Assembly: GCF_022179305.1 (NCBI RefSeq)
Contig: NZ_BPQP01000059.1
Coordinates: 20,954-84,953, forward strand
Direction: 5' to 3'
Source: Methylobacterium iners
GTDB taxonomy: Bacteria; Pseudomonadota; Alphaproteobacteria; Rhizobiales; Beijerinckiaceae
DNA: 64,000 nucleotides
Shown here: positions 53,690 through 62,978 of the stretch, in pieces
Position numbering within the stretch: the stretch's first letter is position 1
Layout of the letters: each line of letters begins with the position of its first letter
Notes under the pieces: generated by a model
What the model was told of the DNA's origin: nothing
Seen by the model: the letters and a program-made list of their open reading frames with translations, nothing else
The model's database searches: none
Program-made: the position numbers and the translations under genes

Positions 53690-54655
53690 CTACCTCGTCG
53701 GCGGCTCCCACAACCCCAACGCCGAGGCATCGACGGCCCGCGGCAGCAGGCCTTCGGCACGGAAGGCGTCGGCGATGGTCTGCTGCTCCCTGAGGCCGTC
53801 GCGGCGGACCAGGTCCACCTTGTAGCTCCGGCGCTCGTTCGCCTGGAGGACGACGGCCTCGTCGAGCTTCCACAGGAGGTCAAGCCGGCGGGCGGCCTCG
53901 GCCGGGTTGGCCTTCACCCAGGCGCCGGTCTCGCCGAGCTTCGCCACGACGACGGCGAGCACGTCGGGGCGCCGGCCCGCATAGGTGTCCGAGGCGAGGT
54001 AGTAGCGCTTGTAGAGCGACAGGCCGGTGCCGTCGCGAAGCACGCGGGCGCCGGTCTGCTGCTGGGCCGCGGACAGGAAGGGGTCCCAGGCGACCCAGGC
54101 ATCGACATTGCCGCTGGCCAGCGCCGCCCTTCCGTCCGCGGGCGTCAGGTAGGCCGGGTTGATCGCCTTGAAGGGCAGGCTCTCGCCGGCGAGCGCGGCC
54201 AGCAGGAGGTAGTGGCTGCCGGCGCCCTTGGTCACCGCGACCTTGCGGCCCTTGAGGTCGGCCACCGACTTGATCGGCGAATCGGCCGCGACCAGGATCG
54301 CCTGCGCGGTCGGAGAGGCCGCCTCCTCCGCGACGTAGGTGATCCGGGCCTGGGCGGCCTGGGCGAAGATCGGGACGGTGTCGGCGACGTCGGCCGAGAG
54401 GTCGATCTGCCCGGCATTGAGCGCCTCCATGATCGGCAGGCCGCTCGTGAACTCGTGCCAGGACACCGTGACGCCGAGCGGCTCCAGCGCCTTCTCCAGG
54501 GAGCCGTCCTGGCGGAGCAGGCTGATCAGCGTCGAGGACTTCTGCAGCCCGATGCGCAGGGTCTTGGGCTCGGCCGCCCCGACGCCGCCCGAGAGGAGCG
54601 CGAGGACGAGAAGGCCGAGCGCGGCGCTCAGCAGGGTCGGAAGACGTCGGATCAT
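53690..54655 (-). CDS. Sulfonate-type ABC transporter substrate-binding protein (SsuA-like), copy 1
   Basis: 321 residues. Signal peptide RRLPTLLSAALGLLVLALLS, then the SsuA fold: LRIGLQKSSTLISLLRQDGS, VSWHEFTSGLPIMEALNAGQ, DLSADVADTVPIFAQA, GRKVAVTKGAGSHYLLLAAL, AWVAWDPFLSAAQQQTGARV. The last gene of the minus-strand sulfonate cluster, 27 bases after the cupin gene. Its stop lies only about 30 bases from the right end of the IS remnant, where ssuC/ssuB would be expected. Confidence 0.9.
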   Translation of the reverse strand: MIRRLPTLLSAALGLLVLALLSGGVGAAEPKTLRIGLQKSSTLISLLRQDGSLEKALEPLGVTVSWHEFTSGLPIMEALNAGQIDLSADVADTVPIFAQAAQARITYVAEEAASPTAQAILVAADSPIKSVADLKGRKVAVTKGAGSHYLLLAALAGESLPFKAINPAYLTPADGRAALASGNVDAWVAWDPFLSAAQQQTGARVLRDGTGLSLYKRYYLASDTYAGRRPDVLAVVVAKLGETGAWVKANPAEAARRLDLLWKLDEAVVLQANERRSYKVDLVRRDGLREQQTIADAFRAEGLLPRAVDASALGLWEPPTR

Positions 54656-54682
54656 CTCTGGCCTCGGGCGGATCGCGATGGA

Positions 54683-55198
54683 TCAGGGGTGCTTGTGGAT
54701 GGGGTCGACCCAGTGGACGGTCTCGGGCCTCTCGACGGGCTCGACATCGGTGATGTTGACGACCACTGCCTCGTTGTCCGAGCGCACCAGCACGCAGTGC
54801 AGGGGCTGGTCCGGATCGGCGTTGATCTCCTGGTGGGGCACGTAAGGCGGCACGAAGATGAAGTCGCCGGGACCGGCCTCGGCCACGTATTCCAGCCGCT
54901 CGCCCCAGCGCATCCGGGCGCGGCCGGAGACGACGTAGATCACGCTCTCCAGCGCGCCGTGATGATGGACGCCGGTCTTGGCGTCGGGCGCGATCGCGAC
55001 GGTGCCGGCCCAGATCTTCTGGGCGCCGACCCGGGCGTGGTTGATCGCGGCCTGGCGGAACATGCCCGGCGTCTGGGCCGTGTTGGCGTCGAGCCTGTCG
55101 CCCGGGATCACCCGCACGCCGTCGTGCTTCCAGCGCTCGGCCGGCGCGGCGTCGGCATCTTGCCCATGATCATGGCTGTGGTACGTGTCGTCGTGCAT
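54683..55198 (-). CDS. Cupin domain protein
   Basis: 171 residues. The His-rich head HDDTYHSHDHGQDADA may bind metal. The cupin motif follows: GVHHHGALESVIYVVSGRAR (motif 1 with HHH and E) and GDFIFVPPYVPHQE (motif 2). It sits between two sulfonate-binding protein genes. A metal-dependent dioxygenase or regulator of sulfur-compound use is possible; no specific activity can be assigned. Confidence 0.85.
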   Translation of the reverse strand: MHDDTYHSHDHGQDADAAPAERWKHDGVRVIPGDRLDANTAQTPGMFRQAAINHARVGAQKIWAGTVAIAPDAKTGVHHHGALESVIYVVSGRARMRWGERLEYVAEAGPGDFIFVPPYVPHQEINADPDQPLHCVLVRSDNEAVVVNITDVEPVERPETVHWVDPIHKHP

Positions 55199-55230
55199 GT
55201 GCGGCGTCCTGCCTTGCCCGTCTCGGCCGC

Positions 55231-56169
55231 TCACCTTAGCGCGGCGCAGGGCTCGAAGCTCGCGTCCAGAATGGCCTCGGCCCGCGGGGCGCGCGCCGCC
55301 GGGATCAGGCTGCTGCGCACGTAGAGGTCGATGTTGCGCTGCTCGTCGGCGATCACCTCGGCGTCGATCGGGACGGCCCGGTACCGGGCGCGGGAGAACC
55401 AGCGCAGCGGCACCGCCTCGGGCAGCCCGATGAGCCTCGACCAGACGGCGGCGTAGGGCGCGGGGTCGGCGAGCGCCCATTCACGCGCCTTCACCAGCCG
55501 GCGTCCGAAATCCGCGAGCAGCGCGCGCTTCGCCTTGAGGGCGCCGTCGCTGGCGACCGCGAAGCTGAGGCCCGGCGTGATCCCGTTGCTGTCGCGCAGG
55601 ACGCGGGCGAGGCCGGCGAGCTCGGCCGTCGAGGTGTAGGGCTCCCAGGTCGACCAGGCGTCGACGCTCCCGCTGGCGAGCGCGATCTTGGCGTCGGCGG
55701 GCGGCAGGAAGCTGAAGGTGACGGCACTGGCCGGAAGCCCGGCCTCCTCCAGGGCGGCGAGCACCAACTGATGCCCGATCGAGCCGCGATTGGTGGCGAT
55801 GCGCTTGCCCTTGAGGTCGGCGACGCTGCGGATCGGCGAGGCCTGCGTCACCAGGATGGCGAGCCCGTCCTGCCGGTTGCGGAAGGCGAGTAAGGCCTTC
55901 ACCGGCACGCCAGCGGCGGCCGCGAAGGTGAAGGGCGCGTCGCCGACTCCGCCGGCATCGATCGCCCCGGCGTTCAGCGCCTCGAGGAGCGGCGCCGCGG
56001 CCGGGAACTCGCTCCATTCCAGCCGGTATGGAAGGTCGGCGAGGACGCCGGCCGCCTCCATCAAGGCGCGGGCGTTGCCGCGCTGGTCGCCGACGCGCAG
56101 GACCGCGTCCCGGGCGCCGGCCGGAGCGACCGGGCCGAGCAGCGCGAGGAGCACGAGCAGGAGGCGCAT
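55231..56169 (-). CDS. Sulfonate-type ABC transporter substrate-binding protein (SsuA-like), copy 2
   Basis: 312 residues. Signal peptide MRLLLVLLALLGPVAPAGA, then LRVGDQRGNARALMEAAGVL, LEWSEFPAAAPLLEALNAGA, GVGDAPFTFAAAAGVPVKAL, GKRIATNRGSIGHQLVLAAL, DAWSTWEPYTSTAEL. The same fold as copy 1 but clearly diverged, so the two may bind different sulfonates or sulfate esters. The ATG shares one base with the upstream monooxygenase stop (TGATG). Confidence 0.9.
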   Translation of the reverse strand: MRLLLVLLALLGPVAPAGARDAVLRVGDQRGNARALMEAAGVLADLPYRLEWSEFPAAAPLLEALNAGAIDAGGVGDAPFTFAAAAGVPVKALLAFRNRQDGLAILVTQASPIRSVADLKGKRIATNRGSIGHQLVLAALEEAGLPASAVTFSFLPPADAKIALASGSVDAWSTWEPYTSTAELAGLARVLRDSNGITPGLSFAVASDGALKAKRALLADFGRRLVKAREWALADPAPYAAVWSRLIGLPEAVPLRWFSRARYRAVPIDAEVIADEQRNIDLYVRSSLIPAARAPRAEAILDASFEPCAALR

Positions 56170-57272
56170 CAGGCGGCGTCCGCCTCGTCGCCGCGCCGGG
56201 CGAGCAGGGTCCGGAAGGTCGGGAGCAGCTCGCGGCCGTAGCGGATCGCGTCCTCCAGCGGGTCGAAGCCGCGGATCAGGAAGGTGCGCACCCCGAGCGC
56301 GTGGTAGTCGAGGAGGGCCTCGGCGACCTGCTCGGGCGTGCCGACGAGGGCGGTGGAATTGCCCGCGGCGCCGGTCTCGGCCGCGATGGCGGTGTAGAGA
56401 CGACGATCGAGGCGCGAGCCCTTGGCCGAGGCCGCGAGCAGCCGGCGCGAGCCCTCGTTCTGCGGCGTCGCGGCGGGGCCGAGGCCCCGTGCGGCGCGGA
56501 GCGCACGGGTGCGCGCCAGGGTCTCCTCCGCACGCGCCCAGGCTTGCTCCTCCGTATCCCCAAGGATCGGCCGGAACGACAGGCTGAGGCGCGGCGCGCG
56601 GCCGTGGGGCGCCGCGGCGGCGCGCACGCGGGCGATGGCCTCGCGGACCTGATCGAGGCTCTCGCCCCACAGCGCGTAGGTGTCCGCGTGGCGCCCGGCC
56701 ACCGCGATGGCGGCGGGCGAGGCCCCTCCGAAATAGACCGGGATGCCCCCGCGCCGCACCGGCTTCACCTCGGAGAAGCCGCCCGCGATCCGGTAATGCG
56801 TGCCGGCGAAATCGAAGGGCTGGGCCGAGGTCCAGACCTGGCGCGCGATCGTCAGGAACTCGTCGGTGCGGGCGTAGCGCTCGTCCTTGGTCAGGTGGTC
56901 GCCGTCCTGCGCCAGCTCGCGGTCGTCGCCGCCGCTGATGGCGTGGATGGCGACGCGCCCGCCGGTGAGCTGGTCCAGCGTCGCGAACTGGCGCGCCGCC
57001 ACCGTCGGCGCCGTGAAGCCGGTGCGGTGGGCGATCATCAGGCCGATGCGCTCGGTCATCGAGGCGATGTAGCCCGAGAGCAGCAGCGCGTCCGGCTCGG
57101 TGGCGTAGAAGGCCACCAGGATCCGGTCGAACCCGCCCCATTCGTGCGCCTGGGCGAGCAGCCGCAGGTACTCGCGGTCGATCGCCGGCCCTTCGGCCGC
57201 ATGCGTCTCGGACTGGTAGCGCGGGGCGGCGAAGCCGATGAACTCGATCGCTTCGGGGCCGATGAGGCTCAT
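56169..57272 (-). CDS. ssuD: FMNH2-dependent alkanesulfonate-type monooxygenase (LLM class)
   Basis: 367 residues, bacterial luciferase-like TIM barrel. Markers: GGFDRILVAFYATEPDALLL, LMIAHRTGFTAPTVAARQFA, LTGGRVAIHAISGGDDRELA, YARTDEFLTIARQVWTS and PVYFGGASPAAIAVAGRHAD. SsuD-type enzymes desulfonate alkanesulfonates using reduced FMN. No flavin reductase (SsuE) is adjacent. Neighbouring SsuA-like genes and the SfnB-like gene support a sulfur-scavenging role. Confidence 0.88.
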   Translation of the reverse strand: MSLIGPEAIEFIGFAAPRYQSETHAAEGPAIDREYLRLLAQAHEWGGFDRILVAFYATEPDALLLSGYIASMTERIGLMIAHRTGFTAPTVAARQFATLDQLTGGRVAIHAISGGDDRELAQDGDHLTKDERYARTDEFLTIARQVWTSAQPFDFAGTHYRIAGGFSEVKPVRRGGIPVYFGGASPAAIAVAGRHADTYALWGESLDQVREAIARVRAAAAPHGRAPRLSLSFRPILGDTEEQAWARAEETLARTRALRAARGLGPAATPQNEGSRRLLAASAKGSRLDRRLYTAIAAETGAAGNSTALVGTPEQVAEALLDYHALGVRTFLIRGFDPLEDAIRYGRELLPTFRTLLARRGDEADAA

Positions 57273-57286
57273 GGCAGGTGTCTCCT

Positions 57287-58426
57287 CTAGAGGCCCAGCG
57301 CGGCCCGGCCCGCGGCGGCGCGGACGGCGTCGTGCTGCGGCCAGTGGATGCGCCCGCACACCACGTCGCGCAGGTGCCGCTCCAGCGGGTTTTTCCGCGA
57401 GAGGGCGGGGTTGCCGGTCAGCTCCACGGCGCGCTGGACCACGGCGATGGCGTTCTCGGTGGCGGTGAGCTTCAGGAATCCCGCCTCTTCCACGCTCGGC
57501 CAAGCCCCGGCATCCACGTCGGCGGCGAGGTGGCGGATCCAGCGCGCGTTGAGGGCGAGCAGCCGCTCGTTCTCGCCGACCGCCTCCTGGAAGCGCGGAA
57601 GGCTCGAGAGCGGCGCGCCCAGGCTCCCCGGCGTGCGCGTCTGGGCGAAGCGGACGAACCAGGCCTGCGCCGCCCGCGCGACGCCGTCGTAGAGCGCCGC
57701 GAGGAGCGTGGTGCTCCAGGCCTGCTGGCTGTGATCGGGCCGGCGCCACTCCTCGAGCCGGCGCAGGTCGACGGCGTGATCGGCCGGGACCTCCACGCCC
57801 TCGAACACCACGTCGTGGCTGCCCGAGGCGCGCAGGCCAAGATGGTCCCAGCTCTCCTCGATCCGCACCCCAGGGGAGGCCAGCGGCACGAGGAGGTTGC
57901 CGATGCGCGGCTCGGCCTCGTCGGTGCGGGCGAAGACGATGCCGTAGGCGAGCGCGGGGCTGCCGGTGGAGAAGATCTTGCGGCCCTCGATCCGCCAGCC
58001 GGCCGGGGTGGCCCGCGCCACCGTCGCCGGCAAGCCGCCGCGGGCCGGCGTGCCGAGTTCGGGCTCGACCCGCAGGGCATTGATGAGCGCGCCGTGCTCG
58101 ACCGCGGCGCGTCCGACCGCCGCCGAGGCCGAGCGGGGCCAGGCGGATTCGTGATGGATGATGCCGTGCTGGAGGAGGTGCATCGCCAGGACCAGCGCCG
58201 TCGAGGGATCGCCCTCGGCGAGCCGGCCGACGACGGCGGCCGCCCGGGCGAGCCCCGCGCCCTGCCCGCCGAGCTCGCGCGGCACCGTCAGCGCCAGCAG
58301 GCCGGCCGCGCGCAGCCCGGCGACGTTCTCGTGGGCGAAGCCGCCCGTGCGGTCATGCTCGGCCGCGCGCTCGGCGAAGGCCCGCGCCAGGGCGGCGACG
58401 TCGTCGACGGCGAAGGGAGCACTCAT
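57287..58426 (-). CDS. Acyl-CoA dehydrogenase-fold flavin monooxygenase (SfnB/DszC-like)
   Basis: 379 residues with N-terminal, middle and C-terminal acyl-CoA dehydrogenase domains: LRAAGLLALTVPRELGGQGA, EGRKIFSTGSPALAYGIVFA, RIEESWDHLGLRASGSHDVV, and TGNPALSRKNPLERHLRDVV. The GSHDVV and SRKNPLERHLRD segments belong to the SfnB/DszC sulfur-metabolism group, which lacks the catalytic Glu of beta-oxidation enzymes. First gene of the sulfonate cluster, 14 bases ahead of ssuD. The ATG at 58426 is preferred to a TTG at 58438. Confidence 0.88.
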   Translation of the reverse strand: MSAPFAVDDVAALARAFAERAAEHDRTGGFAHENVAGLRAAGLLALTVPRELGGQGAGLARAAAVVGRLAEGDPSTALVLAMHLLQHGIIHHESAWPRSASAAVGRAAVEHGALINALRVEPELGTPARGGLPATVARATPAGWRIEGRKIFSTGSPALAYGIVFARTDEAEPRIGNLLVPLASPGVRIEESWDHLGLRASGSHDVVFEGVEVPADHAVDLRRLEEWRRPDHSQQAWSTTLLAALYDGVARAAQAWFVRFAQTRTPGSLGAPLSSLPRFQEAVGENERLLALNARWIRHLAADVDAGAWPSVEEAGFLKLTATENAIAVVQRAVELTGNPALSRKNPLERHLRDVVCGRIHWPQHDAVRAAAGRAALGL

Positions 58427-59024
58427 CGGCAGCGGCAATCGTTCGGCAGGGCCCTCCCGTCCGCAGGAAGCAGGGCAACGACCGGGGTCCAGGCCGTCCG
58501 AAGGTCCGGCCGCGGCGCGCGAAAGTCAACGAGAACGTTCTTTTTAAAGGACGGAGAAGGAGAGGATTTTGTTTGTCGCTCGCGGGCGCTCGGAGGAGAC
58601 TGGCCTCCTGAGACCGTCGATCGTCGGATCGGACGCGGCGAAATGGGCCGCGCAGTTGCGCCGGCGGGGACGGGCATCGAAGCGCGACGGAACCCTGTCC
58701 ATTTTACAGAACGCTGCGTGCCGCTCCATCGCTCAGGCGCCACCTGGCCGAGCCGGGTGGCCGCGGATGGCTCGTTCTACGGATCGCGGCCGAGGCGCAA
58801 CGTCCGATCCAACATCGCCATCGACTTTGGCAGCACATTCCAGGGCTGACAGCGTAGATTTTCCTCGTCGATAGCCCCTCGACTCATCTTCTTTGGCCCG
58901 AGCCAAGGTGCGGACCGGATGAATACCATCACCCACAAGTCTCCCGCCGCTCTCGGCCGCTGTTGTCGTCCCTCGCTGCGCGCAAGGCACGGATCGGACA
59001 CACCAGCGAAGCGGGAACACGATC
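58427..59024. other. 598-bp intergenic region
   Basis: Promoter region of the sulfonate cluster and of the small gene at 59025. It contains the palindrome AGAACGTTCT at 58532-58541 followed by a T/A-rich stretch. Short overlapping frames on both strands match nothing I recognise. Confidence 0.4.
58532..58541. promoter_or_regulatory. 10-bp palindrome upstream of the sulfonate cluster
   Basis: AGAACGTTCT, perfect, followed by TTTTAAAGG, the only AT-rich spot in the area. It lies about 105 bases from the SfnB-like start and may be a regulator or promoter element. Confidence 0.3.
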
Positions 59025-59321
59025 ATGAGAGAGCACATCAGGCAGGATGACGCCGCGCCATCGGGAGCCCTCGCGGCGTCCGTCCGGCGTCGGCAGCGAT
59101 ACCCAGTCCCACGCCTCTACGGCCGGGCGGCCTTCGCGGCGGCGGTGGAGGACGGGTTCACGCCGGACGAGGTCGGGCGGGTGCTCGCGGGCCGCAGGGT
59201 CGTCGACGCCTTCCCCGTCTGGGGCGGCGAGAGCGTCTCGAGCTACGCCCACCGCGCCGTCTCCGAGATGATGATGGCCTACGTCGCCCAGGACGACGTG
59301 GCCCAGGATTTCGCGAACTGA
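59025..59321 (+). CDS. Small hypothetical protein
   Basis: 98 residues. Charged N-terminus, then a folded-looking segment RLYGRAAFAAAVEDGFTPDE, EVGRVLAGRRVVDAFPVWGG and an amphipathic C-terminal helix (SYAHRAVSEMMMAYVAQDDV). Codon positions show the expected GC bias for a coding frame here. No known domain. It is isolated and convergent with bphO. Confidence 0.5.
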   Translation: MREHIRQDDAAPSGALAASVRRRQRYPVPRLYGRAAFAAAVEDGFTPDEVGRVLAGRRVVDAFPVWGGESVSSYAHRAVSEMMMAYVAQDDVAQDFAN

Positions 59322-59584
59322 GCGGGCGGCGACGCCCTTCGCGCCTGTACGAGTTGCCGCGGAAGCGATCGACGACCGACATTCCGCTCTGCCGTTACGG
59401 ATCGGCGCCACGACCGCGGCAGGGCTGCCGTTCGACCTTGCCGCGCCAGTGGGGTTGGGGTCTGAACTCGATCAGCTTGGTCACGCCAAGGTCTGGAAAG
59501 GGTGGAGAGCGGAAATTGGCGTCGCGCCGAAAAGCGGACGTTCAGCTGCCCAACTAACCTTGCTTAACATGTCGCCCGGCCCAT

Positions 59585-60172
59585 TTACCGCGGTAACCAA
59601 TCCCTCAACGTCTGGAACGTTTGACGCGCGCCGGTGACGACCGCGTCGTGAGAGGAGGACTCGATGCCGAGGAGACGATCCTGGAACGCTCGCCACATCG
59701 GAGCGGTCGCGGCCTTGCCGTATCCTAGGAAATAGGCACATGCGCCGTCGGAAATCTCCGGACCGTGCAGGTGCCGGACGTGGCGTGAAATTACCTGCCC
59801 GCCCAGCGTCGAGCCTTCGACCACGTACATCGCCCCGACCATGGAGGCACGGTCACTGAGGAAGGTAAGCGCTTCAATTCGGGGAAGGGCTGCAATGGCG
59901 TCCGGTGAGAAGCCAAGGTGGTGAAGATCGCGCTCGATGAGGTGAAGCTTGCCGCGCCCGTCCAGGCCTACGAATGGTGGCTTCGTCTCTAATAGGGGTT
60001 CGAAAACGGCGTGGAATCCCCACCACCGTGCCAGTAGCCTCGTGTATCCTTTAAGCGTCGCCATGCGGCGCTCCCAGTCGAGGTCTAGCTCTAGTCCCTC
60101 GTGGAGGTCGCGGGTCCGGTTACGGAGTTGGTCGATCAGCGCGACTGCGCCGACCCCGGCAGCGTTAGCCAT
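59585..60172 (-). CDS. bphO: Biliverdin-producing heme oxygenase
   Basis: 195 residues. Heme oxygenase fold with the proximal-His helix LRNRTRDLHEGLELDLDWER, the FEPLLETKPPF region, and the distal helix ASMVGAMYVVEGSTLGGQVI (GSTLGG contacts heme). It cleaves heme to biliverdin IXa, the chromophore of bacteriophytochromes. It lies 262 bases downstream of the phytochrome gene on the same strand. The ATG at 60172 gives a normal-length protein; an earlier in-frame start at 60229 would add a poorly conserved head. Confidence 0.92.
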   Translation of the reverse strand: MANAAGVGAVALIDQLRNRTRDLHEGLELDLDWERRMATLKGYTRLLARWWGFHAVFEPLLETKPPFVGLDGRGKLHLIERDLHHLGFSPDAIAALPRIEALTFLSDRASMVGAMYVVEGSTLGGQVISRHVRHLHGPEISDGACAYFLGYGKAATAPMWRAFQDRLLGIESSSHDAVVTGARQTFQTLRDWLPR

Positions 60173-60434
60173 TGTGATCCCAAAATAAACAGAATAGGGC
60201 CTTTCCCGAAGCAGCCATTTGGCGCCCACCTGCTGCCCAATGACTTATGCTGAATGGCGAACCAGGATTCTCAAGACTCCGAAAATGGACGGCTCATCGT
60301 AAGTCTTAGGAGCAAAAGGCACGTACCTCAGGTAACCTGGAACGCTGGCATTGACGCCATAGGTGGTCCCGAACAGGAGCGGCACCTGCCGTCTCGTCGA
60401 CACACTCCAGACCTGTCACCAACCGACGAGCCTT

Positions 60435-62978
60435 TCACAAGGCAAAGGCCCGCCGCAACGCATCGACGTCGTAGGGCTTCTTGACCACGTGCACCTCGTC
60501 AAGGTCTGCTGGGATCTTGAAGCTTTCGCCATAACCCGTGGCGAAAGCGTAGGGGATGCCGAGCTCCACAAGGCGTCGTGCGACAGGGATGCTTGTTTCG
60601 GATCCGAGGTTCACATCGAGGAGGGCTCGATCAGGTGGTGATGCCTCGATCAGGCGCAAGGCATCTCTGGTCGAAGCGGCCATATCGATGGTTTCGACGC
60701 CCAAGGTGGTGAGCAGCTCTTCGGCCTCCAAAGCAATGATCATGTTGTCCTCCACGACCAACACCGTGCCAGCGAGTTGAAGTGGCGCGTCCGACTTTTC
60801 GTGGATGGCTGCGGTCTCTGGGATCGGCGGAGCGGCGCGGACGAAGGTGGGTGGTAGCGTAAAGCGCGCCTCCACCCCGGTGAGTTCGTAGCGGATCTCT
60901 GCCTCGCCCTTGAGCTCGTAGGGAATGGAGCGCTCGATGATGGTCGTTCCAAAGCCGCGTCGCGTCGGGGCGCGGACGGTCGGACCTCCGCTCTCGCGCC
61001 AGTTGAGTACGAGATAGTCTTGGGCATCACGCTCCCAACTTATCTCGACTCGGCCGTGGTTGTCGCAAAGAGCGCCGTACTTAGCAGAATTCGTCATCAT
61101 CTCGTGGACAACTAGTGCCACTGTCGAGAATGCCTGCGGCTCTAGCAACACGTCGGTTCCGTCGAGGACAAGACGTCCGGCCTTGGCGCCGAGGTAGGCG
61201 CCTGCCTCTAGGAGAATGAGCTTGCGCAGGGAGCCCGGTCCCCAGTTCGCAGTCGTGATCTGGTCGTGTGCCCGGGCAAGCGCCTGAATGCGGCTGCCGA
61301 TCAGTGCCGCGAACTCTTCGCCACTGAGCTCGCTGGAGCGGCTCTGCGTGACGACCCCACGGATCAAGTTGAGGATGTTGCGAACCCGGTGGTTGAGCTC
61401 TGCGATGAGGAGTTCCTGCCGTTCCTGGGCGACCTTGCGTTCTTTCTCCGCCGAGTCCGTGAGCCTCAGGATTACCTCCAGCAGGGTGACACGCAGCCCC
61501 TCCGCAGCTCGCAACTCGACATCTGTCCAGGGAAGCGAGCGCCCGTGTACGACCTCGCGCCAAGCCTCGAAGCTCTTGCGCGGCGTGAGCCTGATTCCGT
61601 TTGGGCCTGGGCTTGCCGGCTTCTCCGGATTGCCCGCCCAGGTCACCGTTCGCGAGACCTCGGAGCGAAAGAACACTAGGAAATCGCGCGGCGTGCGAGA
61701 GACCGGGACGGCAAGCATGCCAGCGGCCCGGACGGTGAAGTCCCGTCCAGGCTCGTGCACGCGCCCGATTTCGTCGGTGGCATAGGGTCGGCTTGCCGCG
61801 GTACGGTTAAGAAAGCGCACGAGGCCGGCAAATTCCTCCGCTGTTGGGGTCGCGCCTTGAAGCGTAACCTCACCGTTCACCCACAATCCGACGCCGTCGC
61901 AAGACACGATGCCTGCGACCTCATCAAGGAACCCCGAGAGGTCTTCCAGGCTCGTGCCGCCCGATGCGAGCGCACTCATCAAACGGGTGTGGATCTCGCG
62001 AGAGCGTCCCTCCTGGGCAGCCTCGACCTCCCGCTCCCGGCTTTCCAGGATCCACGAGAACATCTGCCCGAATAGCTCGGAGCCAGTGCGGCGTTCCAGC
62101 GAGATATGGCGGGGCTCCATATGGTGGCAGGCAAACAGCCCCCAGAGGCGGCCGTTGCGCAAAATGGAGACGGACAGTGAGGCGGCCACGCCCATGTTGC
62201 GCAGGTATTCGAGGTGGATGGGCGAGACCGTGCGCAGGGTCGAGAGCGAGAGGTCGAGCGGCGCGCCGTCGGGGTCGCGAGCGGGCACTACCGCGGCGCC
62301 GGGCGCATCGACGTTGGCGATGATGCGCAGCCAGTTGCGCTCGTACAGCGCCCTAGCCTGCTTTGGGATGTCAGAGGCCGGATAGTGCAGGCCAAGGTAG
62401 CGATCGAGGCCAGAGCGCACGGCTTCTGCGATGACCTCACCTGAGCCATCGGGCGCGAAGCGGTAGACCATGACCCGGTCGAAGCCGGTGAGTGCCCGCA
62501 TCTGCCGGGCGGCCTCGCGGCAAAAGGGCTCGAACCCGACAGTCTGCTGAAGGCGCGAGACCATGCTACGCACGAGGTTGCCGGCGCTGAGGTGCTCGGG
62601 CGCGCTGGGCTCTGCCTCGATAACGATGGAGCCGCCCGACAGGTGCAGGGCTACATCAAAGCTGGCTTGGCCTTCGAGAAGGTGGACGCCGAAGACCCGG
62701 TCAACAGCGTCCGGTCCCCGCAGGGTCTGAAGGTGGCCTCGCAGAATGTGGATGGCCTCACCGTCCAGGAGTTTGTCGAGCGGCAGGCCAAGCATCTCGT
62801 CGACCTGGCGGCCGAGCCAGCTCGGCGCATTCACGCTAGCCCGCGTCACGATCCAATCTGGAGAGACGGCCAGCAGAAAGCCGAACGGTTGGACCGCCCC
62901 AAGGATATGGATGGGCTCGCGGTCGCACGAGGACAGGTCGACAGATGCGGTCGCGTGACCGACAGTGGTCTGGGTCAT
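60435..62978 (-). CDS. bphP: Bacteriophytochrome HWE-type hybrid histidine kinase with C-terminal receiver
   Basis: 847 residues. PAS-GAF-PHY photosensor: biliverdin-binding Cys18 in SSCDREPIHILGAVQPFGFL, PASDIP at 200-205, chromophore His254 in SPIHLEYLRNMG, and tongue motif PRKSF at 466-470. The kinase core has phospho-acceptor His530 in ELNHRVRNILNLIRG and the WRE signature at 660-662, so it is HWE type. The receiver at about 737-847 has acidic pair E743/D744, phospho-acceptor Asp788 (LLDVN), the PYAFATGYG segment at about 809-817 and Lys834. The ATG at 62978 is used; a TTG at 63035 is less likely. It sits between the sigma-factor gene and bphO, all on the same strand. Confidence 0.93.
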   Translation of the reverse strand: MTQTTVGHATASVDLSSCDREPIHILGAVQPFGFLLAVSPDWIVTRASVNAPSWLGRQVDEMLGLPLDKLLDGEAIHILRGHLQTLRGPDAVDRVFGVHLLEGQASFDVALHLSGGSIVIEAEPSAPEHLSAGNLVRSMVSRLQQTVGFEPFCREAARQMRALTGFDRVMVYRFAPDGSGEVIAEAVRSGLDRYLGLHYPASDIPKQARALYERNWLRIIANVDAPGAAVVPARDPDGAPLDLSLSTLRTVSPIHLEYLRNMGVAASLSVSILRNGRLWGLFACHHMEPRHISLERRTGSELFGQMFSWILESREREVEAAQEGRSREIHTRLMSALASGGTSLEDLSGFLDEVAGIVSCDGVGLWVNGEVTLQGATPTAEEFAGLVRFLNRTAASRPYATDEIGRVHEPGRDFTVRAAGMLAVPVSRTPRDFLVFFRSEVSRTVTWAGNPEKPASPGPNGIRLTPRKSFEAWREVVHGRSLPWTDVELRAAEGLRVTLLEVILRLTDSAEKERKVAQERQELLIAELNHRVRNILNLIRGVVTQSRSSELSGEEFAALIGSRIQALARAHDQITTANWGPGSLRKLILLEAGAYLGAKAGRLVLDGTDVLLEPQAFSTVALVVHEMMTNSAKYGALCDNHGRVEISWERDAQDYLVLNWRESGGPTVRAPTRRGFGTTIIERSIPYELKGEAEIRYELTGVEARFTLPPTFVRAAPPIPETAAIHEKSDAPLQLAGTVLVVEDNMIIALEAEELLTTLGVETIDMAASTRDALRLIEASPPDRALLDVNLGSETSIPVARRLVELGIPYAFATGYGESFKIPADLDEVHVVKKPYDVDALRRAFAL

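Noticed and set aside
58569-58874. A 101-codon plus-strand frame upstream of the small gene at 59025
   Set aside because: Arg/Ser-rich, no conserved segment, and overlapping frames of similar length exist on the other strand.
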